Of a DNA stretch of 64,000 nucleotides, positions 1 to 11,415 are shown in pieces. The position numbers and the translations under genes are program-made. Each line of letters opens with the position of its first letter. Positions within the stretch are counted from its first letter, which is position 1. The notes beneath the pieces are model-generated. The model had not been told where the DNA came from, did not search any database, and worked only from the letters and a program-made list of their open reading frames with translations. Source of the stretch: Omphiscola glabra (Eukaryota; Mollusca; Gastropoda; Lymnaeidae); contig OZ024794.1 in assembly GCA_964017045.1 (NCBI GenBank), forward strand, positions 5,430,329 through 5,494,328. The letters run 5' to 3'.

Positions 1-1655
1 TAAATTGATGAAAAACTAAATTGATGAAAAACTAAGTTGATGAAAAACTAAATTGATGAAAAACTAAGTTGATGAAAAACTAAATTGATGAAAAACTAAG
101 TTGATGAAAAACTAAGTTAATGAAAAACTAAATTGATGAAAAACTAAATTGATGAAAAACTAAATTGATGAAAAACTAAGTTGATGAAAAACTAAATTGA
201 TGGAAAAACTAAATTGATGAAAAACTAAGTTAATGAAAAACTAAATTTATGAAAAACTAAATTGATGAAAAACTAAATTGATGAAAAACTAAGTTGATGA
301 AAAACTAAGTTGATGAAAAACTAAGTTGATGAAAAACTAAGTTATGAAAAACTAAATTGATGAAAAACTAAGTTGATGAAAAACTAAATTGATGAAAAAC
401 TAAGTTGATGAAAAACTAAGTTATGAAAAACTAAATTGATGAAAAACTAAGTTATGAAAAACTAAATTGATGAAAAACTAAGTTAATGAAAAACTAAATT
501 GATGAAAAACTAAATTGATGAAAAACTAAATTGATGAAAAACTAAGTTGATGAAAAACTAAATTGATGAAAAACTAAGTTGATGAAAAACTAAATTGATG
601 AAAAACTAAGTTGATGAAAAACTAAGTTAATGAAAAACTAAATTTATGAAAAACTAAATTGATGAAAAACTAAATTGATGAAAAACTAAGTTGATGAAAA
701 ACTAAATTGATGAAAAACTAAGTTGATGAAAAACTAAATTGATGAAAAACTAAGTTGATGAAAAACTAAGTTAATGAAAAACTAAATTGATGAAAAACTA
801 AATTGATGAAAAACTAAATTGATGAAAAACTAAGTTGATGAAAAACTAAATTGATGAAAAACTAAGTTGATGAAAAACTAAATTGATGAAAAACTAAGTT
901 GATGAAAAACTAAGTTAATGAAAAACTAAATTGATGAAAAACTAAATTGATGAAAAACTAAATTGATGAAAAACTAAGTTGATGAAAAACTAAATTGATG
1001 AAAAACTAAATTGATGAAAAACTAAGTTAATGAAAAACTAAATTTATGAAAAACTAAATTGATGAAAAACTAAATTGATGAAAAACTAAGTTGATGAAAA
1101 ACTAAGTTGATGAAAAACTAAGTTGATGAAAAACTAAGTTATGAAAAACTAAATTGATGAAAAACTAAGTTGATGAAAAACTAAATTGATGAAAAACTAA
1201 GTTGATGAAAAACTAAGTTATGAAAAACTAAATTGATGAAAAACTAAGTTATGAAAAACTAAATTGATGAAAAACTAAGTTAATGAAAAACTAAATTGAT
1301 GAAAAACTAAATTGATGAAAAACTAAATTGATGAAAAACTAAGTTGATGAAAAACTAAATTGATGAAAAACTAAGTTGATGAAAAACTAAATTGATGAAA
1401 AACTAAGTTGATGAAAAACTAAGTTAATGAAAAACTAAATTTATGAAAAACTAAATTGATGAAAAACTAAATTGATGAAAAACTAAGTTGATGAAAAACT
1501 AAATTGATGAAAAACTAAGTTGATGAAAAACTAAATTGATGAAAAACTAAGTTGATGAAAAACTAAGTTAATGAAAAACTAAATTGATGAAAAACTAAAT
1601 TGATGAAAAACTAAATTGATGAAAAACTAAGTTGATGAAAAACTAAGTTGATGAA
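1..1655. repeat. 16-bp minisatellite with higher-order structure, continues off the left edge
   Basis: About 100 tandem copies of a 16-bp unit, ACTAAATTGATGAAAA, with recurring variants (AAATTGATG, AAGTTGATG, AAGTTAATG, AAGTTATG, AAATTTATG). The rare variant AAATTTATG occurs at 243, 640, 1040 and 1437, which gives spacings of 397, 400 and 397. The order of variants after 243 is repeated after 1040, and the order after 640 is repeated after 1437, so the real higher-order period is 797 bp. No coding potential. Confidence 0.97.
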
Positions 1656-1885
1656 AACCTCATCAATTTAGAAAAGTTACAAATGTCCAGCTCGCCTGTT
1701 TGTCATTGCACATAGAATGATGGAAGGTTTATAATGTTGAATATAATTATTGATTAATCATCAATTTGATTTTTACTTATTTAAAATGAACTCGTTAAAA
1801 TTAACTTTCTTGATTATCGGGATATTTGTTTATCAATCATTTTTCTTGAGCTTGGCAAAACACAGTCCCAAGCTTATAAAAATAA
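1656..1885. other. Unique AT-rich spacer
   Basis: Nonrepetitive sequence between two arrays. A short forward reading frame starting at 1750 looks like a signal peptide but runs straight into the following minisatellite, so it is not called as a gene. Confidence 0.5.
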
Positions 1886-2145
1886 GATCAGGACACAGTT
1901 GTTCAGGACACAGTTGTTCAGGACACAGTTGTTCAGGACACAGTTGTTCAGGACATATTTTTTTTTATGACAGAGTTGTAAATGGCACCTTTGATCATGA
2001 CACAGTTCTTAATGACACAGTTGTTCATGACACAGTTGTTAGTGACATAGCTGTTTATGACATAGCTGTTTATGACTCTGTTGTTAAGGACCCAGTTGTT
2101 CATGACACACTTGTTCATGACAGCTGTTCAGGAGACATCTGTTAA
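1886..2145. repeat. 15-bp minisatellite
   Basis: Tandem GGACACAGTTGTTCA units, clean at the left end (1888-1955) and increasingly diverged to the right (GACACAGTTGTTAAT, GACATAGCTGTTTAT). The unit length is a multiple of three, so one frame stays open (to 2145). That openness is a by-product of the repeat. Confidence 0.9.
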
Positions 2146-3204
2146 TGACAAAGGTTTTAACTACAAAATTTCAATATCTGGACAATCTCTCTAAAAACAC
2201 TTTACAAACACAAGCAGTTTCACAAAATGATCCAAACCCAATAATCACTCATTCCCACCTACCACCACCCGTCCCAACCCTTCTCCGCCTAACACCACCC
2301 AACCATTCCAGCCCCACCCAACCCCCAATGAACCCCACCACACCATCCCCACGCCCCGTCCTTGCTGCCAACACCTTCCTATTAAACAGAGCTCATTCTT
2401 GTATCTCTTGCAGGAGTAAAGCACCGACAGGAATCAAACATCACTTCCAGGAGACCACAAACAAAAAACTGACCTCACCACCTCGGGACCAAAGGGAGAG
2501 CACTCCACCCAACGTTTCGGCCATCAACTCGTTATTTTCATGCTCATCAAACACCACGTGACCAGGGCTGTCATAGCGCGCCACCTTCCCCGGAGACGCC
2601 CCTGAGAATGCCCTATTAATGATGGTGGACTCAAGACATCAAGGTTGCTGTTGGCCCACACGGACTACTGAAAAGCTGTTGTAAATTTGTCTTTGTCATG
2701 AAGAGAATCCCCAGCTTTTAACAGCAAGATTTTTTTATTTATTTTTTTACATTTTATGTTGTCTTTCTCTGTGTGATGATAAGTCGTGCTTTCTTTCTGT
2801 CATCGGTTGTCATTCTTTGTCTGCTGATAAGCCATGCTTTCTTATTGTCATCGGTTGTCTTTCTTTTGTGTTTTCTTTTATTTAGACCAATCTTTGTCAA
2901 CCTACGTCCCGCGTGCCACAGTCAGCCCGATTAATCCGTACTGCATGATCATACTAAGGAACATAGAGACAACTGTCACTTAATAGGGGGCATGGAGACA
3001 ACTGTCACTTACTAGGGGACATGGAGACAACATTGACGTGCAAGGGAACAAAAAAAAAGAATGAGTGTAGAGTTATGGGCCTTTTTCTAGTGACGTTAAG
3101 TCAAAGGTTACAATCATGTCTCAAATATACTAACATGCAGTTATTGTCTAAGAGGCTGAAGCAATCATAAAATCCACGATAGAACAATAATATCTGTAAA
3201 GCAA
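2146..3204. other. No gene recognised; short local duplications
   Basis: Unique sequence. A segment of about 62 bp around 2754-2875, containing GTCATCGGTTGTC, is present twice. A short module containing ACATGGAGACAAC is present about three times at 2960-3032. The frame 2145-2561 is low-complexity proline/threonine-rich translation with no family resemblance. Confidence 0.5.
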
Positions 3205-3432
3205 AACAAGGGGGGGGGGCGACTACCATTAGCTTTCAAAGAAAGAGTACAATAAGGGGAACAACTACCACCAGCTTTCAAACAAAGAGTACAATAAGGA
3301 GGACAACTACCACCAGCTTAGAAATAGTTAAATGAGGGGACAACAACCACCAGCCTTCATGGGAAGAGTAAAATAAAGGGGACAACCACCACGAGCCTTC
3401 AAAGAAAGAGTGCAACAAGGGGACTAGTACCA
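3205..3432. repeat. Degenerate ~45-bp tandem repeat, about 5 copies
   Basis: Repeats of a module containing GACAACTACCACCAGC followed by CAAAGAGTACAATAAGG, with increasing divergence. A G run at 3211-3219 lies at its left edge. Confidence 0.8.
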
Positions 3433-4354
3433 CACGATTTCCAACTCAACGAGCGACACGGCCATCTTGTTTCAATCATTGACTCTCGTCGCTAAAATAG
3501 TTCCCCATGAAGGTCATTCCTTCAAGTACGTGCCGCCACGACCTCCCCATATCGCTTTACATAAAATAGATCAAGGGTTCTTAAATTTTGTATAGAGCCA
3601 AACCCCATTCGATTTCAAAACCTTTTCTAACCAACCCCCTCCCTCACTCCAACCCGACTGATATAACTTTTCATTTTTTAAGTTTTAAAAAAAATATTTA
3701 AAATTAATGATATGTGACACCCATTCATAATCTTTTAGCCAATGAAAAATAGAATCCGCTCTTTTTCTTTCCTGTTTTTTTTTTTACTTGTTTTTATTGA
3801 GATTGTGTTTTTGCTTCCAAAAGTCTGCTGCCGTTCGTCTAATCTTACTTTCCCCGTACTCTTAACACAAGTTGTCAATGGAATAGTTTCGAAAAAGAAA
3901 AAGATGTCAAGCCACAAAAGACAAAGGGAAGGTTTCTTCTGTCATCTAACAATCCTGCTAATAAAACGCCGAACTTGCTTGGAAGATTGGTTCCCAGATC
4001 ATCAAAGGCAGAGAGACAAATGTTCACGGGGGATAAAAAGTCAAGCGTTTTGTTAAGGAGTCAAGCGCACAGATGACAAGCAGGGAGTCTGATGATGTTG
4101 TTACGATAAATGTTTCAACCGTGCCACCCGTCTGCGGGATCGTTTGACAATTTTTAAACATGTATATAAAAAAATAATTGGTCGTACAATTTTGGAAAAA
4201 GATATCGATAAGTCTTTAGTGTTTTGGTTTACCAAATAATTATAGAGGGCAGGCCTGTTATAGTGTGTTTTCGAAATTACTTTCTGTAATGGCCGATAGG
4301 ATCCTCTGTAGCGTTACATCAGCAGCCATACTGCGGAAGATCAGTCAATGTACA
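3433..4354. other. No gene recognised
   Basis: AT-rich unique DNA. Forward and reverse frames around 3735-4056 exist, including a hydrophobic stretch, but they overlap each other, show no motif and are dominated by homopolymer T and A, so neither is called. Confidence 0.5.
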
Positions 4355-4832
4355 GATCGGCCGTCACACATTGGCCGTTATACACATTAGCCGTCACTCA
4401 AAAGCCGTCACACATCAGCCGTCACACATCAGCTGTTATACACATCAACCGTAACACATCAGTCGTAACACATCAGTCGTCACACATCTGCTGTTATACA
4501 CATCAGTCGTCACACATCAGCCGTCACACATCAGCCGTCACACATCTGCTGTTATACACATCAGTCGTCACACATTAGCCGTCACACATCAGCCGTCACA
4601 CATCAGCCGTCACACATCAGTCGTCACACATCAGTCGTCACACATCAGTCGTCACACATCAGTCGTCACACATCAGCCGTCACACATCAGCCGTCACACA
4701 TCAGCCGTCACACATCAGCCGTCACACATCAGTCGTCACACATCAGTCGTCACACATCAGCCGTCACACATCAGCCGTCACACATCAGTCGTCACACATC
4801 AGCCGTCACACATCAGCCGTTATACAGCTTGT
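4355..4832. repeat. 14-bp minisatellite (CACACATCAGCCGT)
   Basis: About 33 tandem copies of CACACATCAGCCGT and its CAGTCGT variant, with interspersed TATACACATC units near the left end. Confidence 0.95.
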
Positions 4833-4861
4833 TGTTTAAGAGGTCCTTTCGTCACATGTGC

Positions 4862-5812
4862 CGGTTTGCGATAGGGTTGCTCAGTGTGTCGGTTGGCGAT
4901 AGGGTTGTTCAGTGTGACGGTTGGCGATAGGGTTGCTCAGTGTGTCGGTGGGCGATAGGGTTGTTCAGTGTGTCGGTGGGCGAGAGGGTTGTTCAGTGTG
5001 TCGGTTGGCGAGAGGGTTGTTCAGTGTGTCGGTTGGCGAGAGGGTTGTTCAGTGTGTCGGTTGGCGATAGGGTTGCTCAGTGTGTCGGTTGGCGATAGGG
5101 TTGCTCAGTGTGTCGGTTGGCGATAGGGTTGCTCAGTGTGTCCGTTGGCGATAGGGTTGCTCAGTGTGTCGGTGGGCGATAGGGTTGTTCAGTGTGTCGG
5201 TTTGCGAGAGGGTTGTTCAGTGTGTCGGTGGGCGATAGGGTTGCTCAGTGTGTCGGTTGGAGAGAGGGTTGTTCAGTGTGTCGGTGGACGATAGGATTGT
5301 TCAGTGTGTCGGTGGGCGATAGGGTTGTTCAGTGTGTCGGTTTGCGAGAGGGTTGTTCAGTGTGTCGGTTGGTGATAGGGTTGCTCAGTGTGTCGGTTGG
5401 CGATAGGGTTGCTCAGTGTGTCCGTTGGCGATAGGGTTGCTAAGTGTGTCGGTGGGCGATAAGGTTGTTCAGTGTGTCGGTTGGCGAGAGGGTTGTTCAG
5501 TGTGTCGGTGGGCGATAGGGTTGCTCAGTGTGTCGGTTGGAGAGAGGGTTGTTCAGTGTGTCGGTTGGCGAGAGGGTTGTTCAGTGTGTCGGTGGGCGAT
5601 AGGGTTGCTCAGTGTGTCGGTTGGAGAGAGGGTTGTTCAGTGTGTCGGTTGGCGAGAGGGTTGTTCAGTGTGTCGGTGGGCGATAGGGTTGCTCAGTGTG
5701 TCGGTGGGCGATAGGGTTGCTCAGTGTGTTGGTTGGCAAGAGGGTTGCTCAGTGTGTCGGTGAGCGATAGGGTGGCTCAGTGTGTCGTTTGGCGAGAGGG
5801 TTGCCCAAGAGC
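4862..5812. repeat. 28-bp minisatellite, about 34 copies
   Basis: The unit consists of GTTGGCGATAGGGTTG followed by CTCAGTGTGTCG, with GATAGGG/GAGAGGG and GTTGG/GTGGG variants that alternate in blocks. G-rich on the plus strand. Several long frames cross it, all repeat translation. Confidence 0.95.
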
Positions 5813-5874
5813 GGACTATGACAATTGATGAGCATGTCTACAAAATAAGATTTAAGATAGCAGCGACATAGAGC

Positions 5875-6090
5875 CCCCAGGGTTCCCAGAATTCAGCATT
5901 AACTACTTCCTGCAAGTACCAAGGGAACCTAGTATTAAATGTGACATGATTGATACACGTAAACAGGGAACCTAGTGTTAAAAATAACATGATTGATGCA
6001 AATGCCAGGGAACCTAAGCATTAAATATGACACGATTGATACAAGTACAGGGAACATAGTGTACAAGCTGACGTCATTGCTGCACGAACA
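5875..6090. repeat. Degenerate ~50-bp tandem repeat, 4-5 copies
   Basis: Modules with CAGGGAACCTAGTATTAAA then TGACATGATTGATAC recur at about 50-bp intervals, diverging to the right. Confidence 0.8.
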
Positions 6091-7149
6091 CAGGGATCCT
6101 TTTTACCATGATTACTGCTAATACCCAGGGAATCTCACACTGACACAACCAAAGGTCTGGTGTAATGTATAAATATAAGGTTGGTCTTTTTAAAGTTAAT
6201 TTATGTAGGGACACAAAAAAATTGACATTATTATTGTTTGTCAGCATATAAAGTAGTCCATGAATGTTGACACATGGATAAGTACACACCAAAAAAAAAA
6301 GGCAAAAAGAGAGAGAGTTAGAAAAAGACTTAGCATTTACAAAACATCGAATGGAAATTATCATCGAATGAGAACGAGCTTCTTACCAAGGACTACTTGG
6401 AAGCAGAACATTTATTTTCAAAAAGTAATGTCAAGATATTGGTCGTTAGAAGTTGGAAAATCTGTCGATAAAAGTTTGGCATTGTTTTTCACTAAAATTA
6501 TTTCGCCTTTTTCCACTTCTGTCTACAGAACACGTGCACCAACGGGTTTTCTGCTAGTAAAGAGAGTTGTAAATACAATTTATTTAATGCGTGCTGTCTA
6601 CTTCGTTATTATCACTCAGATAAAAAAATATTATTTGTTTTAAATTTACATTTAAAATTTAAAACTTTTTACCCCCCCCCCTCCCCCAAATAAAAAAATT
6701 ATAATACCCTTTTTTTAAAAAATGAATGAGATAACATTGCATTTTACTCTTTGTGAATTAATGTTAATACGTAAATGCCTTAGCGCACCAAATAATTTAA
6801 TTCCGCAATAAAACAATTTACAATGAATCGTTTGCCATTTATAATGATAGTGAGTACACAAATATATGTATTATTACTATATTCACCACTTGTCAAGTCC
6901 GATGTAACGCGTCGCACGAGATGACCTCGGCAACAACTTAACGATCCAATTGTCATCGATCTTCGTCGATCTTCACGTAACTATACTTTAAAGCCCAGTA
7001 GCCTGTAATTGCAACATAAACTCCATTCAAGGTCTACTTTTACCCGCCCCCTTCTAAACTCGACGATGTTTTCTTTGGCAAATTGTGGTCAAACAATGGC
7101 TGTGTGCAAGAAGTCCTTCGTCAACTGTTTTATGCTCTGTCGTGTCAAT
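6091..7149. other. No gene recognised
   Basis: Unique AT-rich DNA with a C-rich run near 6671-6686. The overlapping frames at 6074-6364 (minus) and 6260-6643 (plus) have no recognisable domain or splice context. Confidence 0.5.
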
Positions 7150-7792
7150 ATTTGCAAGGAATGTCGACTTGTTTAAGTGTCGCAAGTGCAAGGAATGTCG
7201 ACTTGTTTAAGTGTCGCAAGTGCAAGGAATGTCGACTTGTTTAAGTGTCGCAAGTGCAAGGAATGTCGACTTGTTTAAGTGTCGCAAGTGCAAGGAATGT
7301 CTACTTGTTTAAGTGTTGCAAGTGCAAGGAATGTCGACTTGTTTAAGTGTCGCAAGTGCAAGGAATGTCGACTTGTTTAAGTGTCGCAAGTGCAAGGAAT
7401 GTCGACTTGTTTAAGTGTCGCAAGTGCAAGGAATGTCTACTTGTTTAAGTGTCGCAAGTGCAAGGAATGTCGACTTGTTTAAGTGTCGCAAGTGCAAGGA
7501 ATGTCTACTTGTTTAAGTGTCACAAGTGCAAGTAATGTCGACTTGTTTAAGTGTCGCAAGTGCAAGGAATGTCGACTTGTTTAAGTGTCGCAAGTGCAAG
7601 GAATGTCTACTTGTTTAAGTGTCGCAAGTGCAAGGAATGTCGACTTGTTTAAGTGTCGCAAGTGCAAGGAATGTCGACTTGTTTAAGTGTCGCAAGTGCA
7701 AGGAATGTCGAATTGTTTAAGTGTCGCAAGTGCAAGGAATGTCGACTTGTTTAAGTGTCGCAAGTGCAAGGAATGTCGACTTGTTTAAGTGC
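7150..7792. repeat. 34-bp minisatellite, about 19 copies
   Basis: The unit is AAGTGTCGCAAGTGCAAGGA plus ATGTCGACTTGTTT, nearly identical between copies. The main variant is GTCGAC to GTCTAC. The high homogeneity suggests recent amplification. Confidence 0.96.
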
Positions 7793-7809
7793 AAAGGGGG
7801 TCTGATTTT

Positions 7810-8170
7810 TCGTAGGGCAAATACAGACAACAAGTAAAAGGGCAACACCAGACTACTAGCAATATGGCAAATTAAATACAGAGTACTAGTAAAAAGGGCA
7901 AATACAGACTACTAATATTGAGGAAAATAGAGACTAATAGTAAAAAGCTAAATACAGACTACTCGTGTTAGGGCAAATACAGACTACTCGTGTTAGGGCA
8001 AATACAGACTACTCGTGTTAGGGCAAATACAGACTAATCGTGTTAGGGCAAATACAGACTACTCGTGTTAGGGCAAATATAGACTACTAATATTGAGGAA
8101 AATAGAGACTAATAGTAAAAAGCTAAATACAGACTACTCGTGTTAGGGCAAATACAGACTACTTATAAAC
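7810..8170. repeat. ~25-bp minisatellite (GGGCAAATACAGACTACT)
   Basis: About 14 copies of a module built on GGGCAAATACAGACTACT followed by CGTGTTA or AGTAAAA. A longer block, containing ATTGAGGAAAATAGAGACT, is itself duplicated (about 7915 and 8090). Confidence 0.9.
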
Positions 8171-8794
8171 AGTTTTTTTACGTTATTATTTGTCGAATAT
8201 AAAAAATTCTACAACTCAATGGCATAACTATAATCATATGCCATTTAAAGGCAAAGCTCATATAAAGAAAAATGAAACAGTGAGCCCCCCATCCCCCCGA
8301 CCCCAGAAGCATGGATATTGTAAGTTCCGTTTCTTTCGATATTTGACTATGGATAATAAAATGTATGTGCCAAGTTTGGTCAAGATCCATCAATCCATGT
8401 AAAAATATATGCGGAACAAAGCCATAAACAAATTTATTTTCACTTAAATATGTGTCTGGATGTATCCATATGCGGGAAAAGTAACACTTATTTGGAAAAC
8501 CTCAGAAAACATACCAATTCCAAAGAAAAATAAGGTAACTTGCAGTAACAACTTTCGCACTTAACTCTATTGTAATGAAATGTTTTTAGAAACTTATTCT
8601 GAGACAAATTTTGAATGAAGTACAGAAAGAAGTTGACGCCCACCAATTTGCTTTGTAAAGATCAATAGGCTTAGTTAGACAACGCCAAATGTATTATATG
8701 CATTGATAGATATAGGCATAGCTTGGTAACACTACGCTTCAGTGAACGTATTGAAATATCCTCTATAGGGATATAGCCTCTATAAACCTGCCAG

Positions 8795-8985
8795 AAGTAC
8801 GGAGGAGGCCATCTTACTATTGTTGGCGAGACTTTACCATCACCTAGACAGTCCTGCATGGAGGAGGAATATCTTACTATTGTTGGAGAGACTTTAACAT
8901 CACCGAGACAGTCCTGCATGGAGGAGGCTATCTTACTATTGTTGGAGAGAATTTACCATCACCAAGACAGACCTAAAAATATGCC
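8795..8985. repeat. ~60-bp tandem repeat, 3 copies, inside the LINE remnant
   Basis: Three copies of a module containing ATCTTACTATTGTTGG, GAGACTTTACCATCACC and GACAGTCCTGCATGGAGGAG. It interrupts the LINE reading frame between the VDAHQFAL and LDFSSAFN blocks. Confidence 0.85.
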
Positions 8986-9177
8986 ATAGAGCTTTTCTTA
9001 GACTTCTCATCAGCATTTAACTCTAACCAAACACGCCTTATGATCAAGAAACTTACCTCGTTAGGTGTACATTTTAAAATTCAGGTTTGAATACTGAACG
9101 TTTTAACAAATCGCCCACAATATGTCAAGGTAAATGACCAATTATCTCTAACCAGAGAAATAAGCACCAGGGCGACA

Positions 9178-9667
9178 CAAGGCTGCATTCTCTCCCCTGT
9201 ACTGTATACAATATATCACAAGGCTGCATTATCTCCCCTGTACTGTATACAATATATCACAAGGCTGCATTATCTCCCCTGTACTGTATACAATATATCA
9301 CAAGGCTGCATTATCTCCACTGTACTGTATACAATATATCACAAGGCTGCATTCTCTCCCCTGTACTGTATACAATATATCACAAGGCTGCATTATCTCC
9401 CCTGTACTGTATACAATATATCACAAGGCTGCATTATCTCCCCTGTACTATATACAATATATCACAAGGCTGCATTCTCTCCCCTGTTCTGTATACAATA
9501 TATCACAAGGCTGCATTCTCTCCCCTGTACTGTATACAATATATCACAAGGCTGCATTCTCTCCCCTGTACTGTATACAATATATACCAAGGCTGCATTC
9601 TCTCCCCTGTACTGTATACAATATATACCAAGGCTGCATTCTCTCCCCTGTACTGTATACATTATAT
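9178..9667. repeat. 41-bp minisatellite made from the LINE RT core, 12 copies
   Basis: The unit begins ACAAGGCTGCATTCTCTCCC and ends CTGTACTGTATACAATATATC. Its first copy encodes the RT motif QGCILSPVLYTIY. Because 41 is not a multiple of three, every extra copy shifts the frame. The sequence after the array resumes the RT (toward FADD). Confidence 0.92.
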
Positions 9668-10580
9668 ACCAATGATACTCACAGCTCAAGCGATACTGTT
9701 CCAATCTCAAGATTTGCTGATGACGTCACCATTGTTGACTTAATATCTGAGGGAGAAGACTTATACCGCAACTTAGTTACAAGCTTTATCAATTGGTGCG
9801 GTGAAAATGTTCTCCAGCTGAATGTCTCAAAAACAAGGGAAATGATTGTTGATTTCAGGAGGGGGAAACACCAGATTACAGATCTCAACATACAAAATCA
9901 AAGTGTAGTGAAAGTAGAGACATATAAGTACTTAGGTATCACCATAAATAATTAGCTAACATGGCATGAGTCCGGCCAAATGCTGTATAATAAGTTCAAC
10001 CAAAGACTTTTCAACCTCAAAAAAACTGTACAATTTCGTCGTAAACAAACAAGTCGTTAAATTATTGTACAGGGCAACAATGGGAAGCCTACTTCATTTC
10101 AGTATTACCTGCTGGTGTGGGAATTCAACGTCTGATATTAAACACCGCATAAACCGACTAATCAAGAAAGCTAGGAACATAACACAAACTAAACATCCTT
10201 CACTTGAAGAACTATTTGAAGAAAGATGTTATTGTAAAACTAAACACATTTTGGATGATACCCACCCTCTTCATCACAGATACTTAGGATCGGGTCGTTC
10301 GCGGCGAATTCTTTCCGTCAGGGCGAGGACTGAAAGATATAAAAATACTTTTGTTCCCCAATCTGTACGAATTTACCAGCAGGCTACACTTGAAGTCACA
10401 AATCTTAATGAGAACTAATAAGTCCCTGAATGGCTGTTTTGTTTCACTAGTGAAATAATTTAATGTAGATGTCTTGTGTTCAAATTGTTTTATTTATGTG
10501 AGGAAAATGTACAATGCAATCAAGAAACATCTCCATTTGTTTGGATCAATAAAAGAATCTTATCTTATCTCGTCTCATCT

Positions 10581-10870
10581 TATTACTATTAGATATATGT
10601 GGCAATGTGCCACTTTTTGTAACAGCATTTATGTAAAATTTTATATGTGTCATTGTGCCACCGATAGGAATAAGAGAGTACCCTCAAAGTGTGACTGCTG
10701 TGTGTAACCCCAAGCACGTACACACCTATGGTCATTTAAAGTAACCCACAGCTGTGTACATGGCCTTAAATTTTATGTTTAGCTGTTTACACGCGTGAAT
10801 GACCATTCCTGCCCCGGGGTTGACCCATGGTCAACTCGTGACGCTGACGTGTGTATGTATCACATTAGGA
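10581..10870. other. No gene recognised
   Basis: AT-rich spacer rising in GC content towards 10800. A module around GGCAATGTGCCACTTTTTG is partly echoed as GTCATTGTGCCACC. Confidence 0.4.
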
Positions 10871-10871
10871 A

Positions 10872-11123
10872 ATGGCATCAGCGGGCCGTCGAGCAATAAC
10901 TCTGTATGCCCTCCCCAAAGCACCCCCTAACCCCGAGTATCGCGCTGCGAAGCGGCACGTTGGAGATGTCCCTTTGCTAGGACGGCCCCTACCCGAGTCC
11001 GCTCGATCGGGTTCCGCTGGAGGTCGCACCAGCCCAAGGACACCCGGTCGGTCCGCACAGCGCATACACACAGTGCACACAATCGACTTTCCCAGGAGTT
11101 GGGGTGGTAAATTTACGTCCTAA
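10872..11123 (+). other. GC-rich 83-codon open frame, unassigned
   Basis: A frame from ATG at 10872 to a stop at 11123 sits in an island of distinctly higher GC than its surroundings. It reads as an Arg/Pro/Gly-rich peptide (MASAGRRAITLYALPK start, SAQRIHTVHTI near the end). The complementary strand is also open (10865-11080), as expected for GC-rich DNA, so openness is weak evidence. No family recognised. It could be a mobile-element fragment or noncoding. Confidence 0.25.
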
Positions 11124-11248
11124 TATCTTCCCCCATCCTTCAAGGGGAAACATCGGACGCTGTTATTCTTTTAGAAATTTTTCCCCGGGGGGGGGGGGCA
11201 TTTAAAATTTTCGGGGGGTGGAAGGGGGCTGTGTCATTTGACAATGGA

Positions 11249-11415
11249 CAGAGGCGTAGCTAAGGGGTGGCAGGTGGACGTTAGATAAGTGAGGAAGGGG
11301 AGTAAATGGGCTTTGGTGGTATTTAATGGTTGAAAATAATGAGTTTCAGAGTTGGAAGGGGGGGGCGTAAAAATGAATCTTGCCCCTCACACCAAACATC
11401 TTAGATACGCCCCTG
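11249..11415. mobile_element. Small MITE-like element with imperfect terminal inverted repeats
   Basis: The left end CAGAGGCGTAGCTAAG is inverted at the right end, where the reverse complement reads CAGGGGCGTATCTAAG (14 of 16 matching). The length is 167 bp. No convincing target duplication was seen. Ends of the CAGnGGCGTA type are common on nonautonomous hAT-like elements. Confidence 0.5.

Larger units (their letters stand above)
8430..10580 (+). mobile_element. Rex1/CR1-like LINE remnant (RT and C-terminal domain), inactive
   Basis: Plus-strand frames read the standard RT order of a Rex1/CR1-type LINE across many breaks. A block with WKTSENIPIPKK lies near 8500. LRQILNEVQKEVDAHQFAL lies near 8590-8660. 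LDFSSAFN lies near 9008, followed by NRPQYVKVN. QGCILSPVLYTIY starts near 9177. The catalytic-box equivalent FADDVTIVDLI lies near 9712 and YKYLGITI near 9930. A C-terminal region of about 120 residues in another frame (10045-10416) contains NRLIKKARNI and RTERYKNTFVPQ. The 3' end has AATAAAAGAATCTTATCTTA-type short repeats near 10550, typical of these elements. Stops, frameshifts and two internal minisatellites rule out activity. Family assignment comes from motif memory, with no alignment; clade-level naming is uncertain. Confidence 0.8.

Noticed and set aside
1750..2145. Signal-peptide-like frame followed by GHSCSGHSCS repeats
   Set aside because: The C-terminal two thirds are a 15-bp minisatellite; no splice sites or homologous family, and the repeats decay without codon bias.
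3742..4056. Possible secreted peptide frame (hydrophobic N-terminus)
   Set aside because: Hydrophobicity stems from poly-T; overlapping antisense frame; no cysteine pattern or cleavage sites of interest.
4355..5812. CRISPR-like regular repeats
   Set aside because: Units are contiguous without unique spacers, vary in sequence and sit in a eukaryotic context; they are minisatellites.
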